Origin: Peptococcaceae bacterium
Lineage (GTDB): Bacteria > Bacillota > Desulfitobacteriia > Desulfitobacteriales > Syntrophobotulaceae
DNA: 5,084 bases
Assembly (NCBI GenBank): GCA_012523535.1
Contig: JAAYII010000122.1
Coordinates: 1 to 5,084, forward strand
Direction of reading: 5' to 3'
The notes beneath the pieces are model-generated. The model was not told the DNA's origin, ran no database searches, and was given only the letters and a program-made list of their open reading frames with translations. Below are positions 1 through 5,084 of this stretch, piece by piece. The number at the start of each line of letters is the position of its first letter. Position 1 is the stretch's first letter. Position numbers and translations under genes: made by a program.

Positions 1-42
1 CTGATTAAAAGTCAGGTGCTCTACCGTCTGAGCTAATGGCCC
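1..42 (-). tRNA. tRNA-Lys (anticodon UUU), 3' part cut off by window edge
   Basis: This is the 5' half of a lysine tRNA that decodes AAA/AAG. Reading the minus strand from base 42, I see a 7-nt acceptor arm (GGGCCAT), T8-A9, a D arm with stem GCTC/GAGC and a GG in its loop, then an anticodon arm. The anticodon stem begins CCTGA and pairs with TCAG at the window edge. The loop is CTTTTAA, giving anticodon TTT at bases 9-7. The variable loop, T arm and acceptor 3' strand lie outside the window, so closing of the acceptor stem and any encoded CCA cannot be checked. It follows purA on the same strand but has its own strong promoter just upstream. More tRNA genes may follow outside the window. Confidence 0.95.
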
Positions 43-57
43 ATACCACGATACTGA

Positions 58-86
58 ATTTTACACGATTGCTTAAATCATGTCAA
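58..86 (-). promoter_or_regulatory. Sigma-A promoter for the tRNA-Lys gene
   Basis: On the minus strand a perfect -35 hexamer TTGACA (86-81) is followed by a 17-base spacer and a -10 hexamer TAAAAT (63-58), five of six to consensus. The -35 is preceded by an A/T-rich stretch that could act as an UP element. Transcription would start near base 51, leaving a leader of about 9 bases before the tRNA 5' end at 42. Position, spacing and match all fit a strong stable-RNA promoter. It separates the tRNA transcriptionally from purA, for which I see no terminator in the 103-base gap. Confidence 0.85.
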
Positions 87-145
87 GAAAATTCTTTTTA
101 AAACTATTAATTGACGGTTACTTGTTAATTTTGTTTTTATTAAAT

Positions 146-1429
146 CTAGAATATTTTTTGGCGAATTATGGTCTTTGTTCTCCCGGGTCCAACACCCAAT
201 ATAGAAACCGGCACTTTCAACAGTTCTTCAACACGGCTAATATAATTGCGGGCAGCAGTCGGAAGTTCTTCAAATTTTGTAATGCCAGTCAGATCTTCCT
301 GCCAGCCGGGCATTTCCTCGTAGACTGCTTCGCACTCAGCCAGAACACTTAAGCTCATGGGAAACTCAGTCAACATCTTTCCCCGGTAAGAATAGCCCGT
401 GCAAATTTTAAGCGGACTGATTCCCGTCAAGACGTCAAGCTTGGTAAAGGCAATATCGGAGATGCCGTTTATCCTAACAGCATATTTTAAAATCACCGTA
501 TCAAGCCAACCACAACGGCGAGGACGCCCAGTCGTAGTTCCAAATTCTCCGCCACGGTTGCGAATAAGTTCCCCCATACTTTCGGTTAGTTCAGTAGGAA
601 AGGGGCCTTCTCCAACTCGAGTAGTATAGGATTTGACTACTCCTAAAATTTTATTGATTTTTGTCGGTCCAACACCGGACCCTACACATGCTCCGCCGGC
701 AATAGGATTAGAAGAGGTAACATAGGGATAAGTTCCATGATCAAGATCCAGCAGGGTTCCTTGTGCCCCTTCAAAAAGTACTTTTTTACCTTCTTCCAAA
801 TATTGATTGACAATCAGAGAAGTATCGGCAACATATTTCTTGATTTTTTCCGCATATTCAAGATATTCCTGCAATAATTCAGAGTAATTTAATTCTTCAT
901 GACCGTAAATTTTAGTTAATATTAAATTTTTTTCCTTCAGATTGTAAGCAAGTTTTCTGGAAAATTCGTTTTTGTCCAATAAGTCCATGATTCTAATCCC
1001 GCTACGAGAAGCTTTATCCTTATAAGCTGGCCCAATTCCTCTTTTGGTTGTGCCTAATTTTTGCTCCCCTTTGAATTCTTCTTCCAAAGCATCGAGCATC
1101 CTATGATAAGGCATAATGACATGAGCATTTCCGCTGATTCGTAAATTACCCGTAAATATTCCTTTGCTTTGCAAATAATCGAGTTCATCAAGCAATACTT
1201 TTGGATCGATAACCAAGCCGTTGCCAATAATGCATAATTTATCAGGATAAAATATTCCAGAAGGAATTAAATGAAGCTTGAAAATCTGATTATTTATTAC
1301 CACCGTATGTCCGGCATTGTTTCCCCCTTGGTATCGTACGACCATATCTGCTTTTTCTGCTAGATAATCCGTAATTTTTCCTTTACCCTCATCGCCCCAT
1401 TGAGCCCCGATAAGTACGACAGCTGCCAT
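146..1429 (-). CDS. purA: Adenylosuccinate synthetase (IMP-aspartate ligase)
   Basis: PurA is the cytosolic enzyme that joins IMP and aspartate using GTP to form adenylosuccinate, the first committed step from IMP to AMP. The 427-residue product is the usual family length. The P-loop signature GAQWGDEGKGK is at residues 8-18 and contains the catalytic Asp13. The GGNNAGHT segment contains His41, the second catalytic residue. The arginine-rich loop GTTTGRPRRCGW is at 297-308, the guanine-recognition TKLD at 329-332, and the C-terminal GVGPGRT at 412-418. The start is ATG at 1429, with AGGAGG 6 bases upstream, and it places the P-loop at the canonical position. The frame stays open upstream to a TTG at 1498, but that TTG is part of the promoter's -35 box, so the longer version would not be translated. 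The stop is TAG. It lies 123 bases downstream of dnaB behind its own promoter and a PurBox pair, so purine-responsive control separate from dnaB is likely. Confidence 0.98.
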   Translation of the reverse strand: MAAVVLIGAQWGDEGKGKITDYLAEKADMVVRYQGGNNAGHTVVINNQIFKLHLIPSGIFYPDKLCIIGNGLVIDPKVLLDELDYLQSKGIFTGNLRISGNAHVIMPYHRMLDALEEEFKGEQKLGTTKRGIGPAYKDKASRSGIRIMDLLDKNEFSRKLAYNLKEKNLILTKIYGHEELNYSELLQEYLEYAEKIKKYVADTSLIVNQYLEEGKKVLFEGAQGTLLDLDHGTYPYVTSSNPIAGGACVGSGVGPTKINKILGVVKSYTTRVGEGPFPTELTESMGELIRNRGGEFGTTTGRPRRCGWLDTVILKYAVRINGISDIAFTKLDVLTGISPLKICTGYSYRGKMLTEFPMSLSVLAECEAVYEEMPGWQEDLTGITKFEELPTAARNYISRVEELLKVPVSILGVGPGRTKTIIRQKIF

Positions 1430-1435
1430 TATTAT

Positions 1436-1441
1436 CCTCCT
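1436..1441 (-). promoter_or_regulatory. Ribosome binding site fixing the purA start
   Basis: AGGAGG on the minus strand ends 6 bases before the ATG at 1429. It is a full anti-16S match and decides in favour of the 427-residue protein over the longer frame beginning at TTG 1498. Confidence 0.9.
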
Positions 1442-1448
1442 GTTCCCT

Positions 1449-1460
1449 GTCCATATGGAC
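1449..1460. repeat. 12-bp perfect palindrome in the purA 5' leader
   Basis: GTCCATATGGAC is perfectly self-complementary. It lies in the predicted untranslated leader of purA, between the inferred transcription start (near 1463) and the Shine-Dalgarno sequence. It could be a small operator half-pair or a weak RNA structure, but a 12-base palindrome has no room for a stable hairpin loop without losing central pairs. The palindrome is certain; a function is not shown. Confidence 0.5.
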
Positions 1461-1469
1461 CATGTGTTA

Positions 1470-1498
1470 ATCTTATAATTCCTCGTTCGATTTGTCAA
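1470..1498 (-). promoter_or_regulatory. Sigma-A promoter of purA
   Basis: On the minus strand a perfect TTGACA (1498-1493) is followed by exactly 17 bases and TAAGAT (1475-1470), four of six to the -10 consensus. The predicted start is near 1463, giving a leader of about 34 bases that carries the 12-bp palindrome and the AGGAGG. The spacer contains an extra CGAAC (1489-1485), which resembles a PurBox core. The PurBox pair lies immediately upstream. Confidence 0.82.
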
Positions 1499-1512
1499 TA
1501 AAAAATCCGAAC
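1485..1512 (-). repeat. Second inverted repeat overlapping the purA -35 region
   Basis: On the minus strand GTTC(G)GATTT (1512-1503) can pair with AAATCGAAC (1493-1485). This makes nine pairs with one bulged G at 1508 and a 9-base loop. Its left arm reuses bases of the PurBox hairpin's right arm, so the two structures exclude each other. In DNA the repeat spans the -35 box. In a dnaB read-through RNA it could act like an anti-terminator. The pairing is directly visible; any role is speculative. Confidence 0.35.
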
Positions 1513-1541
1513 ATTAAAATTATATTTAAAAAGAATGTTCG
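1500..1541 (-). terminator. Possible rho-independent terminator of dnaB, built from the PurBox inverted repeat
   Basis: Starting 11 bases after the dnaB stop, the minus strand reads CGAACATT (1541-1534), an 18-base AT-rich loop, then AATGTTCG (1515-1508), then GA and six T (1505-1500). The eight-pair stem can be extended across a 2-base mismatch by A5/T5 pairing. The position after dnaB and the T run fit a terminator. However, the stem has only three G-C pairs and the loop is long, so efficiency may be low. The same inverted repeat is better explained as a PurR operator; both roles could coexist. Confidence 0.35.
1503..1515 (+). promoter_or_regulatory. PurBox A, proximal PurR operator half-site
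   Basis: AAATCCGAACATT matches the Bacillus PurBox consensus AWWWCCGAACWWT, as I recall it, at all 13 positions. It lies at about -40 to -52 from the inferred purA start, just upstream of the -35 box, and is inverted relative to the second box. Bacillus-type PurR represses purine synthesis genes through such paired boxes, and PRPP relieves the repression. A PurR gene is not in this window, so its presence in the genome is assumed. Confidence 0.8.
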
Positions 1542-1546
1542 CCTTT
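1534..1546 (-). promoter_or_regulatory. PurBox B, distal PurR operator half-site
   Basis: Read on the minus strand, AAAGGCGAACATT matches 11 of 13 positions of the PurBox consensus, including the full CGAACATT core. It sits at about -71 to -83 from the inferred purA start, opposite in orientation to PurBox A and separated from it by 18 bases. As I recall, B. subtilis PurBox pairs are inverted with a gap of about 16-17 bases at similar promoter distances, so the geometry agrees. It begins only 7 bases after the dnaB stop codon. Confidence 0.75.
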
Positions 1547-1552
1547 TTAGTT

Positions 1553-2881
1553 TTAATGTCTGCGATCCAGGTTTACAAACTTGGTAAATTCTTTCAGATA
1601 CCCGAGTTCAACTGTTCCTACCGGTCCATTGCGGTGTTTGGCTATAATAATTTCTGCAATTCCTTTTTTGTCTGAATCGGGGTGATAATATTCATCTCGG
1701 TAAATAAAGGCTATAACATCTGCATCGGCTTCAATGGCTCCGGATTCCAAAAGATCGGACATAATAGGTCTTTTATCCTGTCGTTGCTCAACCCCGCGAT
1801 TAAGCTGAGATAAGGCGATCACCGGTACGGAAAGTTCTCTGGCAATGCTCTTTAATCCTCTGGATATTTGGGCTACTTCTTGTTGCCGGCTTTCCATCCT
1901 CTTTCCAACAGTCATAAGTTGTAGATAATCAATAATTATAAGATCCAATGCACCTCTTTCCAGCTTTAGCCTCCGAACCTTTGAACGCAAATCGCTCAAA
2001 GATAGGCCTACTGTATCATCAATAAAAATTGGCGCTTCCGCTAAAGGCCCTATGGCCCTAGTTAACTTTGGCCAATCGGAATCTAAAAGTTCACCTGTTC
2101 TGACTCTTTGTTGGTCAACCATTGCTTCTGAACAAAGCATTCTTTGCACCAATTGTTCTTTGGACATTTCTAAACTGAACAACGCAACAGTGGCACCTGA
2201 CTTTACTGCTGCATTTTGAGCCATGTTTAACACCAAAGCCGTTTTGCCCATCGACGGTCTGGCGGCAATAATTATGAGATCCGAGGGTTGCCAGCCGGAC
2301 GTAATTCTATCCAAATCCCTGAAATGAGAGGGAACACCTGTCAAATTGCCTTTGTTAGCAAACAGATATTCTATTTTTTCAAAAGTACGCAGCAAAATTG
2401 AACGAATGGAAACGAAGCCGTCTCTGGTCTGACGTTGAGAAATATCCAAGATTAGTTGCTCAGCTTCTTCCAATAAACTAGCAGCTTCTTCATTGGCCTC
2501 ATATCCTTTTTCTTCCAGATAAGTGGCCATTTTTATTAACTGTCTAAATAGAGATTTCTCGGCTACTATACGGGCATAATGGTCAACATTGGCTGCCGAG
2601 GGCACGGAATTGGCTATTTGGGATATGGTTCCAATACCTCCAATGCTTTCCAACTTGCCTGCCTGACTTAAACTTTCAGCCACAGTAACTAAATCGACTG
2701 GGTCTCCTCTTTCGTAAATGTCCTTGATAACCTGGTAAATACTTTTATGAATATCGCGATAAAAATCCTCCGGCCGGAGAAACTCAAAAACAATGCTACT
2801 TTTTTGTGTATCAAGCATAAGCGCGCCCAACACAGCCTGTTCTGCCTCTAGATTGTGGGGAGGAACTTTGGCAAGTTCCAT
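1553..2881 (-). CDS. dnaB: Replicative DNA helicase DnaB
   Basis: This is the hexameric 5'-3' helicase of the replication fork, which unwinds duplex DNA with ATP and recruits primase. The 442-residue protein is the family's normal full length. The N-terminal collar domain covers about residues 7-108, with the conserved opening PPHNLEAEQAVLGALM. A linker that contacts neighbouring subunits runs from about 109 to 175, followed by the RecA-type motor. Walker A is ARPSMGKT at 207-214, the catalytic glutamate is Glu238 in SLEMS, Walker B is LIIIDYLQL at 314-322 (Asp318), and the H3/DNA-loop region is about 358-390. The arginine finger is Arg417 in AKHRNGPVGT. There is no intein. Leu378 stands where the family usually has Arg in SDLRESG. 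The start is ATG with AAGGAG 9 bases upstream, and the stop is TAA. It sits 95 bases after lonC with a plausible promoter of its own. Confidence 0.98.
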   Translation of the reverse strand: MELAKVPPHNLEAEQAVLGALMLDTQKSSIVFEFLRPEDFYRDIHKSIYQVIKDIYERGDPVDLVTVAESLSQAGKLESIGGIGTISQIANSVPSAANVDHYARIVAEKSLFRQLIKMATYLEEKGYEANEEAASLLEEAEQLILDISQRQTRDGFVSIRSILLRTFEKIEYLFANKGNLTGVPSHFRDLDRITSGWQPSDLIIIAARPSMGKTALVLNMAQNAAVKSGATVALFSLEMSKEQLVQRMLCSEAMVDQQRVRTGELLDSDWPKLTRAIGPLAEAPIFIDDTVGLSLSDLRSKVRRLKLERGALDLIIIDYLQLMTVGKRMESRQQEVAQISRGLKSIARELSVPVIALSQLNRGVEQRQDKRPIMSDLLESGAIEADADVIAFIYRDEYYHPDSDKKGIAEIIIAKHRNGPVGTVELGYLKEFTKFVNLDRRH

Positions 2882-2890
2882 ATCTCTTTT

Positions 2891-2896
2891 CTCCTT
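2891..2896 (-). promoter_or_regulatory. Ribosome binding site of dnaB
   Basis: AAGGAG inside a purine-rich run on the minus strand ends 9 bases before the ATG at 2881. It supports this start, which also gives the expected N-terminal PPHNLEAE position for the DnaB family. Confidence 0.8.
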
Positions 2897-2917
2897 TTTT
2901 CTTATTCTTATTCCTAT

Positions 2918-2946
2918 TTAATAAGCGGCATGTTTTTATTTAACAA
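2918..2946 (-). promoter_or_regulatory. Candidate sigma-A promoter of dnaB
   Basis: In the AT-rich 95-base gap between lonC and dnaB, the minus strand reads TTGTTA (2946-2941), 17 bases, then TATTAA (2923-2918). Each hexamer matches consensus at four of six positions, and the spacing is ideal. A start near 2911 would give a 30-base leader with the Shine-Dalgarno inside it. AT-rich DNA yields such matches by chance, so this is moderate evidence. No convincing terminator lies after lonC, so read-through from rplI-lonC is also possible. Confidence 0.4.
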
Positions 2947-2976
2947 TAACATCAATATAAATAAATACTTTATAAA

Positions 2977-4881
2977 TTATTTTGCTTGGGCTAATTCTAG
3001 GGCATCTTTAATATCATTAACGGCTATAACCTCGATTCCTTTAAGTCCCGTTGGTACCTCAGCCAAGTTTTCCCCAGGAATTAATACTGTTTTTACCCCG
3101 GCTTGTTTGGCACCAAATATTTTTTCATATATACCGCCAACGGGCTTGACTTTGCCTTGAATAGAAATTTCTCCTGTTACAGCAATATCGTTTTTTAAAG
3201 GTTTATTTTTTAGGGCGCTATAAATGGCCATTGTAGTTGCTAACCCTGCCGAAGGGCCATCAATTCGGCCTCCGCCAACGACATTAACATGAATATCAAA
3301 ATTTCTTAAATCTTCCCCAGTAAGGCTACGTATGACGGCAGCGGCATTAAATACAGCATCTCTGGCCATACTTCCCGCAGTTTCATTAAATCGAATGTTT
3401 CCTTTGCCAGCCAATCCCGGAAATACCTTTACTTCAATTTCCAGAACCGACCCCAGAAATCCAGAAACTCCCAGTCCTAAAATCCTTCCTATGTCTTGAC
3501 CGGCTTTAGCTTTTTGCTGATCATAAGGAGTTAAACGTGCCGAACGCAATACTTCCCGAACCTCTTCTTTGGTAATTACTATATTCTTGTTCCCGGGATT
3601 TTTGAACTTAGCTAAACCATAGGCATCCAATAGAATATTATTGGCCTTTCTCCCTTCAATTACATATTCGCTGATGATATTAGGAATATCCTCTTCCAGC
3701 TGAACATTAAGTTTTTTGGCAGACTGTCTGACAATTTCAGCGATATGCATTGGTTCTAAAGGCATAAAATATACTTCGGCACATCGAGAGCGCAGAGCCG
3801 GATTAAGTTCACTCGGATCCCTGGTCGTTGCCCCGATTAAAACAAAATCGGCAGGAACACCTTCTTCAAAGATCTTTTTAATATACAACGGTATTTGATT
3901 ATTATAAGGATCGTAATAGGAAGATTCAAAAAAAACTCTTTTATCTTCCATAACTTTTAATAGTTTATTTAATAAAATTGGGTCCATCTCACCGATTTCA
4001 TCAATAAAAAGAATACCAGTATGAGCATCACTAACCAAACCCAATTTGGGTTCAGGAATACCGGTGTCGGCCAAATCCCTTTTAGCGCCTTGGTAAATAG
4101 GGTCGTGCACCGATCCTAAAAGAGGATTGGTTATATCTCTAGGGTCCCAGCGTAAAGTTGTTCCGTCTACTTCAATAAAAGGCGCATCGGGAGGAAACGG
4201 TGAATCAGGAATCTTTTTGACCGTTTCCAGTGCTACCCGGGCGGCTGATGTTTTACCAACACCCGGCGGACCATATATTATAATATGTTGAGGGAAAGGG
4301 GTAGCAAGTTTGGCTAACAATGCTCTCATCGCGCTGCTTTGACCGACAATCTCTTCAGGGGTTTTGGGCCTTAGAACATTAAGGGCAGAAGATAAAGGTT
4401 TAGCGGCATTCATTTTTTCCCAAAGCGCTAACTTTTTCAAAGTCTGGGCATTCTCAGGACCACCAAGTTCTTTTAAAACCTGGGTTTTTATTTCCTTAAT
4501 ATATTCTTCATGCCTTTCCTGCATTTTTTCTGCCACTGCCTGATTAAGTCTCTCTTCTACAGATCTTTTGGCAACTATTTCTGCAATATGCTCCTCAAGG
4601 TTTCTTAAAATCTTCGGAATTTCTTCAATCTGAGGAACATCTTTATGCGTAGGATCATCATTAACCAGTTTCTGAAGTCCGAGAACCCTTTTCCCTAGAT
4701 CTCCAGAGTGCATTAACTCCAAAGCTTCCAATTTGCTGGCTTTAAGTATAAGTTTATCTGTTCCGTAAAAATTAGAAAGTACTACATACAGGGCATCAAC
4801 TTCATGTTTTAGTTGGTCTGGTGAAGGTTCCTCATAATCATTTTCTTTGGATGTAAGAAATTTTTTTAAAAAGCTCTGCAC
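2977..4881 (-). CDS. lonC: Lon-family ATP-dependent serine protease, LonC-like (sporulation-associated type)
   Basis: The 634-residue protein fuses an AAA+ unfoldase to a Lon Ser-Lys protease. Residues 1-170 are charged, likely helical and partly coiled coil (about 95-140), without a membrane segment. The AAA+ module has Walker A GPPGVGKT at 204-211, a long insert typical of the LonB/LonC group (RWDPRDI, LLGSVHDPIYQGA), Walker B ILFIDE at 290-295 and an LRSRC arginine finger region at 363-367. The protease domain (about 465-630) has catalytic Ser544 in DGPSAG, VTGEI at 568-572 and catalytic Lys587 in GGIYEK, so it appears active. LonB of B. subtilis is very similar here but shorter and membrane-anchored, so LonC (the TIGR02903 type, restricted to a subset of spore formers as I recall) fits better. 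This is unlike the Meiothermus enzyme also named LonC, in which ATPase motifs are degenerate. The GTG start has an in-frame TGA three codons upstream and AAAGGAAG 9 bases upstream. Substrates are unknown. Confidence 0.92.
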   Translation of the reverse strand: MQSFLKKFLTSKENDYEEPSPDQLKHEVDALYVVLSNFYGTDKLILKASKLEALELMHSGDLGKRVLGLQKLVNDDPTHKDVPQIEEIPKILRNLEEHIAEIVAKRSVEERLNQAVAEKMQERHEEYIKEIKTQVLKELGGPENAQTLKKLALWEKMNAAKPLSSALNVLRPKTPEEIVGQSSAMRALLAKLATPFPQHIIIYGPPGVGKTSAARVALETVKKIPDSPFPPDAPFIEVDGTTLRWDPRDITNPLLGSVHDPIYQGAKRDLADTGIPEPKLGLVSDAHTGILFIDEIGEMDPILLNKLLKVMEDKRVFFESSYYDPYNNQIPLYIKKIFEEGVPADFVLIGATTRDPSELNPALRSRCAEVYFMPLEPMHIAEIVRQSAKKLNVQLEEDIPNIISEYVIEGRKANNILLDAYGLAKFKNPGNKNIVITKEEVREVLRSARLTPYDQQKAKAGQDIGRILGLGVSGFLGSVLEIEVKVFPGLAGKGNIRFNETAGSMARDAVFNAAAVIRSLTGEDLRNFDIHVNVVGGGRIDGPSAGLATTMAIYSALKNKPLKNDIAVTGEISIQGKVKPVGGIYEKIFGAKQAGVKTVLIPGENLAEVPTGLKGIEVIAVNDIKDALELAQAK

Positions 4882-4890
4882 TTGGAGTCA

Positions 4891-4898
4891 CTTCCTTT
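4891..4898 (-). promoter_or_regulatory. Ribosome binding site fixing the lonC GTG start
   Basis: AAAGGAAG on the minus strand ends 9 bases before GTG at 4881. An in-frame TGA lies 9 bases upstream of that GTG, so no longer start is possible. The next in-frame ATG (codon 57, in the ELMHSG segment) lacks this site and would cut into the conserved N-terminal region. Confidence 0.75.
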
Positions 4899-4914
4899 AT
4901 AGTCTGTTTGACCG

Positions 4915-5084
4915 TCAGACCGCCTCAACTTTAATTTTCATATTGGCAGTAACTTCCGGATGAAGTTTAACGGTTGCTTCATATTCGCCCAAGGATTTAA
5001 ATGGTTCCTTTATTTCAATTTTTCTTTTATCTAGTTTGAGTTGGTATTCTTTTTCTAATACATCTGCAATTTCCTTATTGTTTA
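4915..5084 (-). CDS. rplI: 50S ribosomal protein L9 (bL9), C-terminal 55 residues, 5' end outside window
   Basis: L9 is an elongated two-domain protein of the large ribosomal subunit that binds 23S rRNA near the L1 stalk base and helps maintain reading frame. Only the C-terminal domain is present. The visible residues run from NNKEIADVLEKEY to a final MKIKVEAV before TGA. KLDKRKIEI and VKLHPEVTA are close to the B. subtilis L9 tail, which has LDKRKIEL and VKLHPEVTA. The N-terminal rRNA-binding domain and start are off the window. The stop lies 33 bases before lonC with no promoter or terminator between them, which suggests co-transcription. I could not see whether rpsR, ssb or rpsF lie further upstream. 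Confidence 0.96.
   Translation of the reverse strand, partial: NNKEIADVLEKEYQLKLDKRKIEIKEPFKSLGEYEATVKLHPEVTANMKIKVEAV

Noticed and set aside
47..69. Direct repeat ATCGTG flanking the tRNA promoter -10
   Set aside because: A six-base repeat is expected by chance at this scale, and one copy lies in the promoter spacer and the other in the short leader with no further conservation visible.
85..96. AAGAA-AA-TTCTT inverted repeat as a purA terminator
   Set aside because: The stem is almost all A-T pairs with a 2-base loop and directly abuts the -35 box. It is better seen as part of an A/T-rich UP-like element.
80..352. Plus-strand open frame of 90 codons opposite the purA 3' end
   Set aside because: It lies mostly antisense to a certain gene, has no ribosome binding site upstream of its ATG, shows no recognisable protein features, and its start sits in the tRNA promoter.
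399..629. Plus-strand open frame of 76 codons inside purA
   Set aside because: Shadow of the conserved purA coding strand with no independent start signals.
2947..2976. Terminator after lonC
   Set aside because: The sequence is nearly pure A/T with no G-C-containing stem. A few self-complementary TTTATAAA-like bases do not make a terminator.
2855..3160. Plus-strand open frame of 101 codons spanning the dnaB-lonC gap, with a hydrophobic start
   Set aside because: Its Phe/Tyr/Ser/Asn-rich beginning comes from reading the T-rich complement of the dnaB leader. It overlaps both flanking genes antisense and lacks a Shine-Dalgarno sequence.
3716..3898. Plus-strand open frame of 60 codons inside lonC
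   Set aside because: It is fully antisense to the AAA+ coding region and has no protein similarity that I recognise.
4901..4919. GTCTG/CAGAC inverted repeat at the rplI stop codon
   Set aside because: Only five pairs with a 9-base loop and no T run afterwards, so it is not a credible terminator and could be chance.
4882..4935. Possible forespore (sigma-G-like) promoter before lonC, with CAGACTA as a -10
   Set aside because: The -10 has one mismatch to the remembered CATWHTA, but at 17-18 bases upstream there is only GTTGA/TTGAG, a poor match to GHATR. The evidence is too weak to list.

Overview
This 5.1 kb window looks like a chromosomal housekeeping segment from a low-GC, endospore-forming member of the Bacillota, probably a Clostridia-class, Peptococcaceae-like organism. 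The lineage call rests on four things: a Lon-family protease of the LonB/LonC type known from spore formers, an L9 tail and DnaB that read like Gram-positive proteins, strong AGGAGG-type ribosome binding sites, and a Bacillus-type PurR operator in front of purA. It is an inference from protein and motif resemblance, and I cannot name a species.

Every gene is on the minus strand, so the biological order runs from high to low coordinates. It is: rplI (L9, C-terminal 55 codons, 5' end outside the window), a lonC-like ATP-dependent protease, dnaB (replicative helicase), purA (adenylosuccinate synthetase), and the 5' part of a tRNA-Lys(UUU) gene that leaves the window at base 1. Plus-strand open frames are shadows of these genes. 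The longest gene-free stretch is 123 bases. There is no mobile element, CRISPR array or tandem repeat.

The gene layout suggests three transcription blocks. rplI and lonC are 33 bases apart with no promoter-like sequence between them, so they probably share a transcript. dnaB has a plausible but moderate sigma-A promoter of its own in a 95-base AT-rich gap. purA has a convincing sigma-A promoter preceded by two inverted PurBox-like sites, pointing to purine repression of AMP synthesis. The tRNA has a near-consensus promoter of its own.

The gene content is ordinary: translation, replication, purine synthesis and proteolysis. The best leads for a second look are regulatory and at the residue level. 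First, the dnaB-purA gap is compact: the inverted PurBoxes also form a terminator-like hairpin, and this overlaps a second, mutually exclusive inverted repeat. Second, DnaB carries Leu where the family's DNA-contacting loop normally has Arg (SDLLESG instead of SDLRESG). Third, a presumed sporulation protease sits between a ribosomal protein gene and the replicative helicase gene. I see no evidence of a wholly new system.
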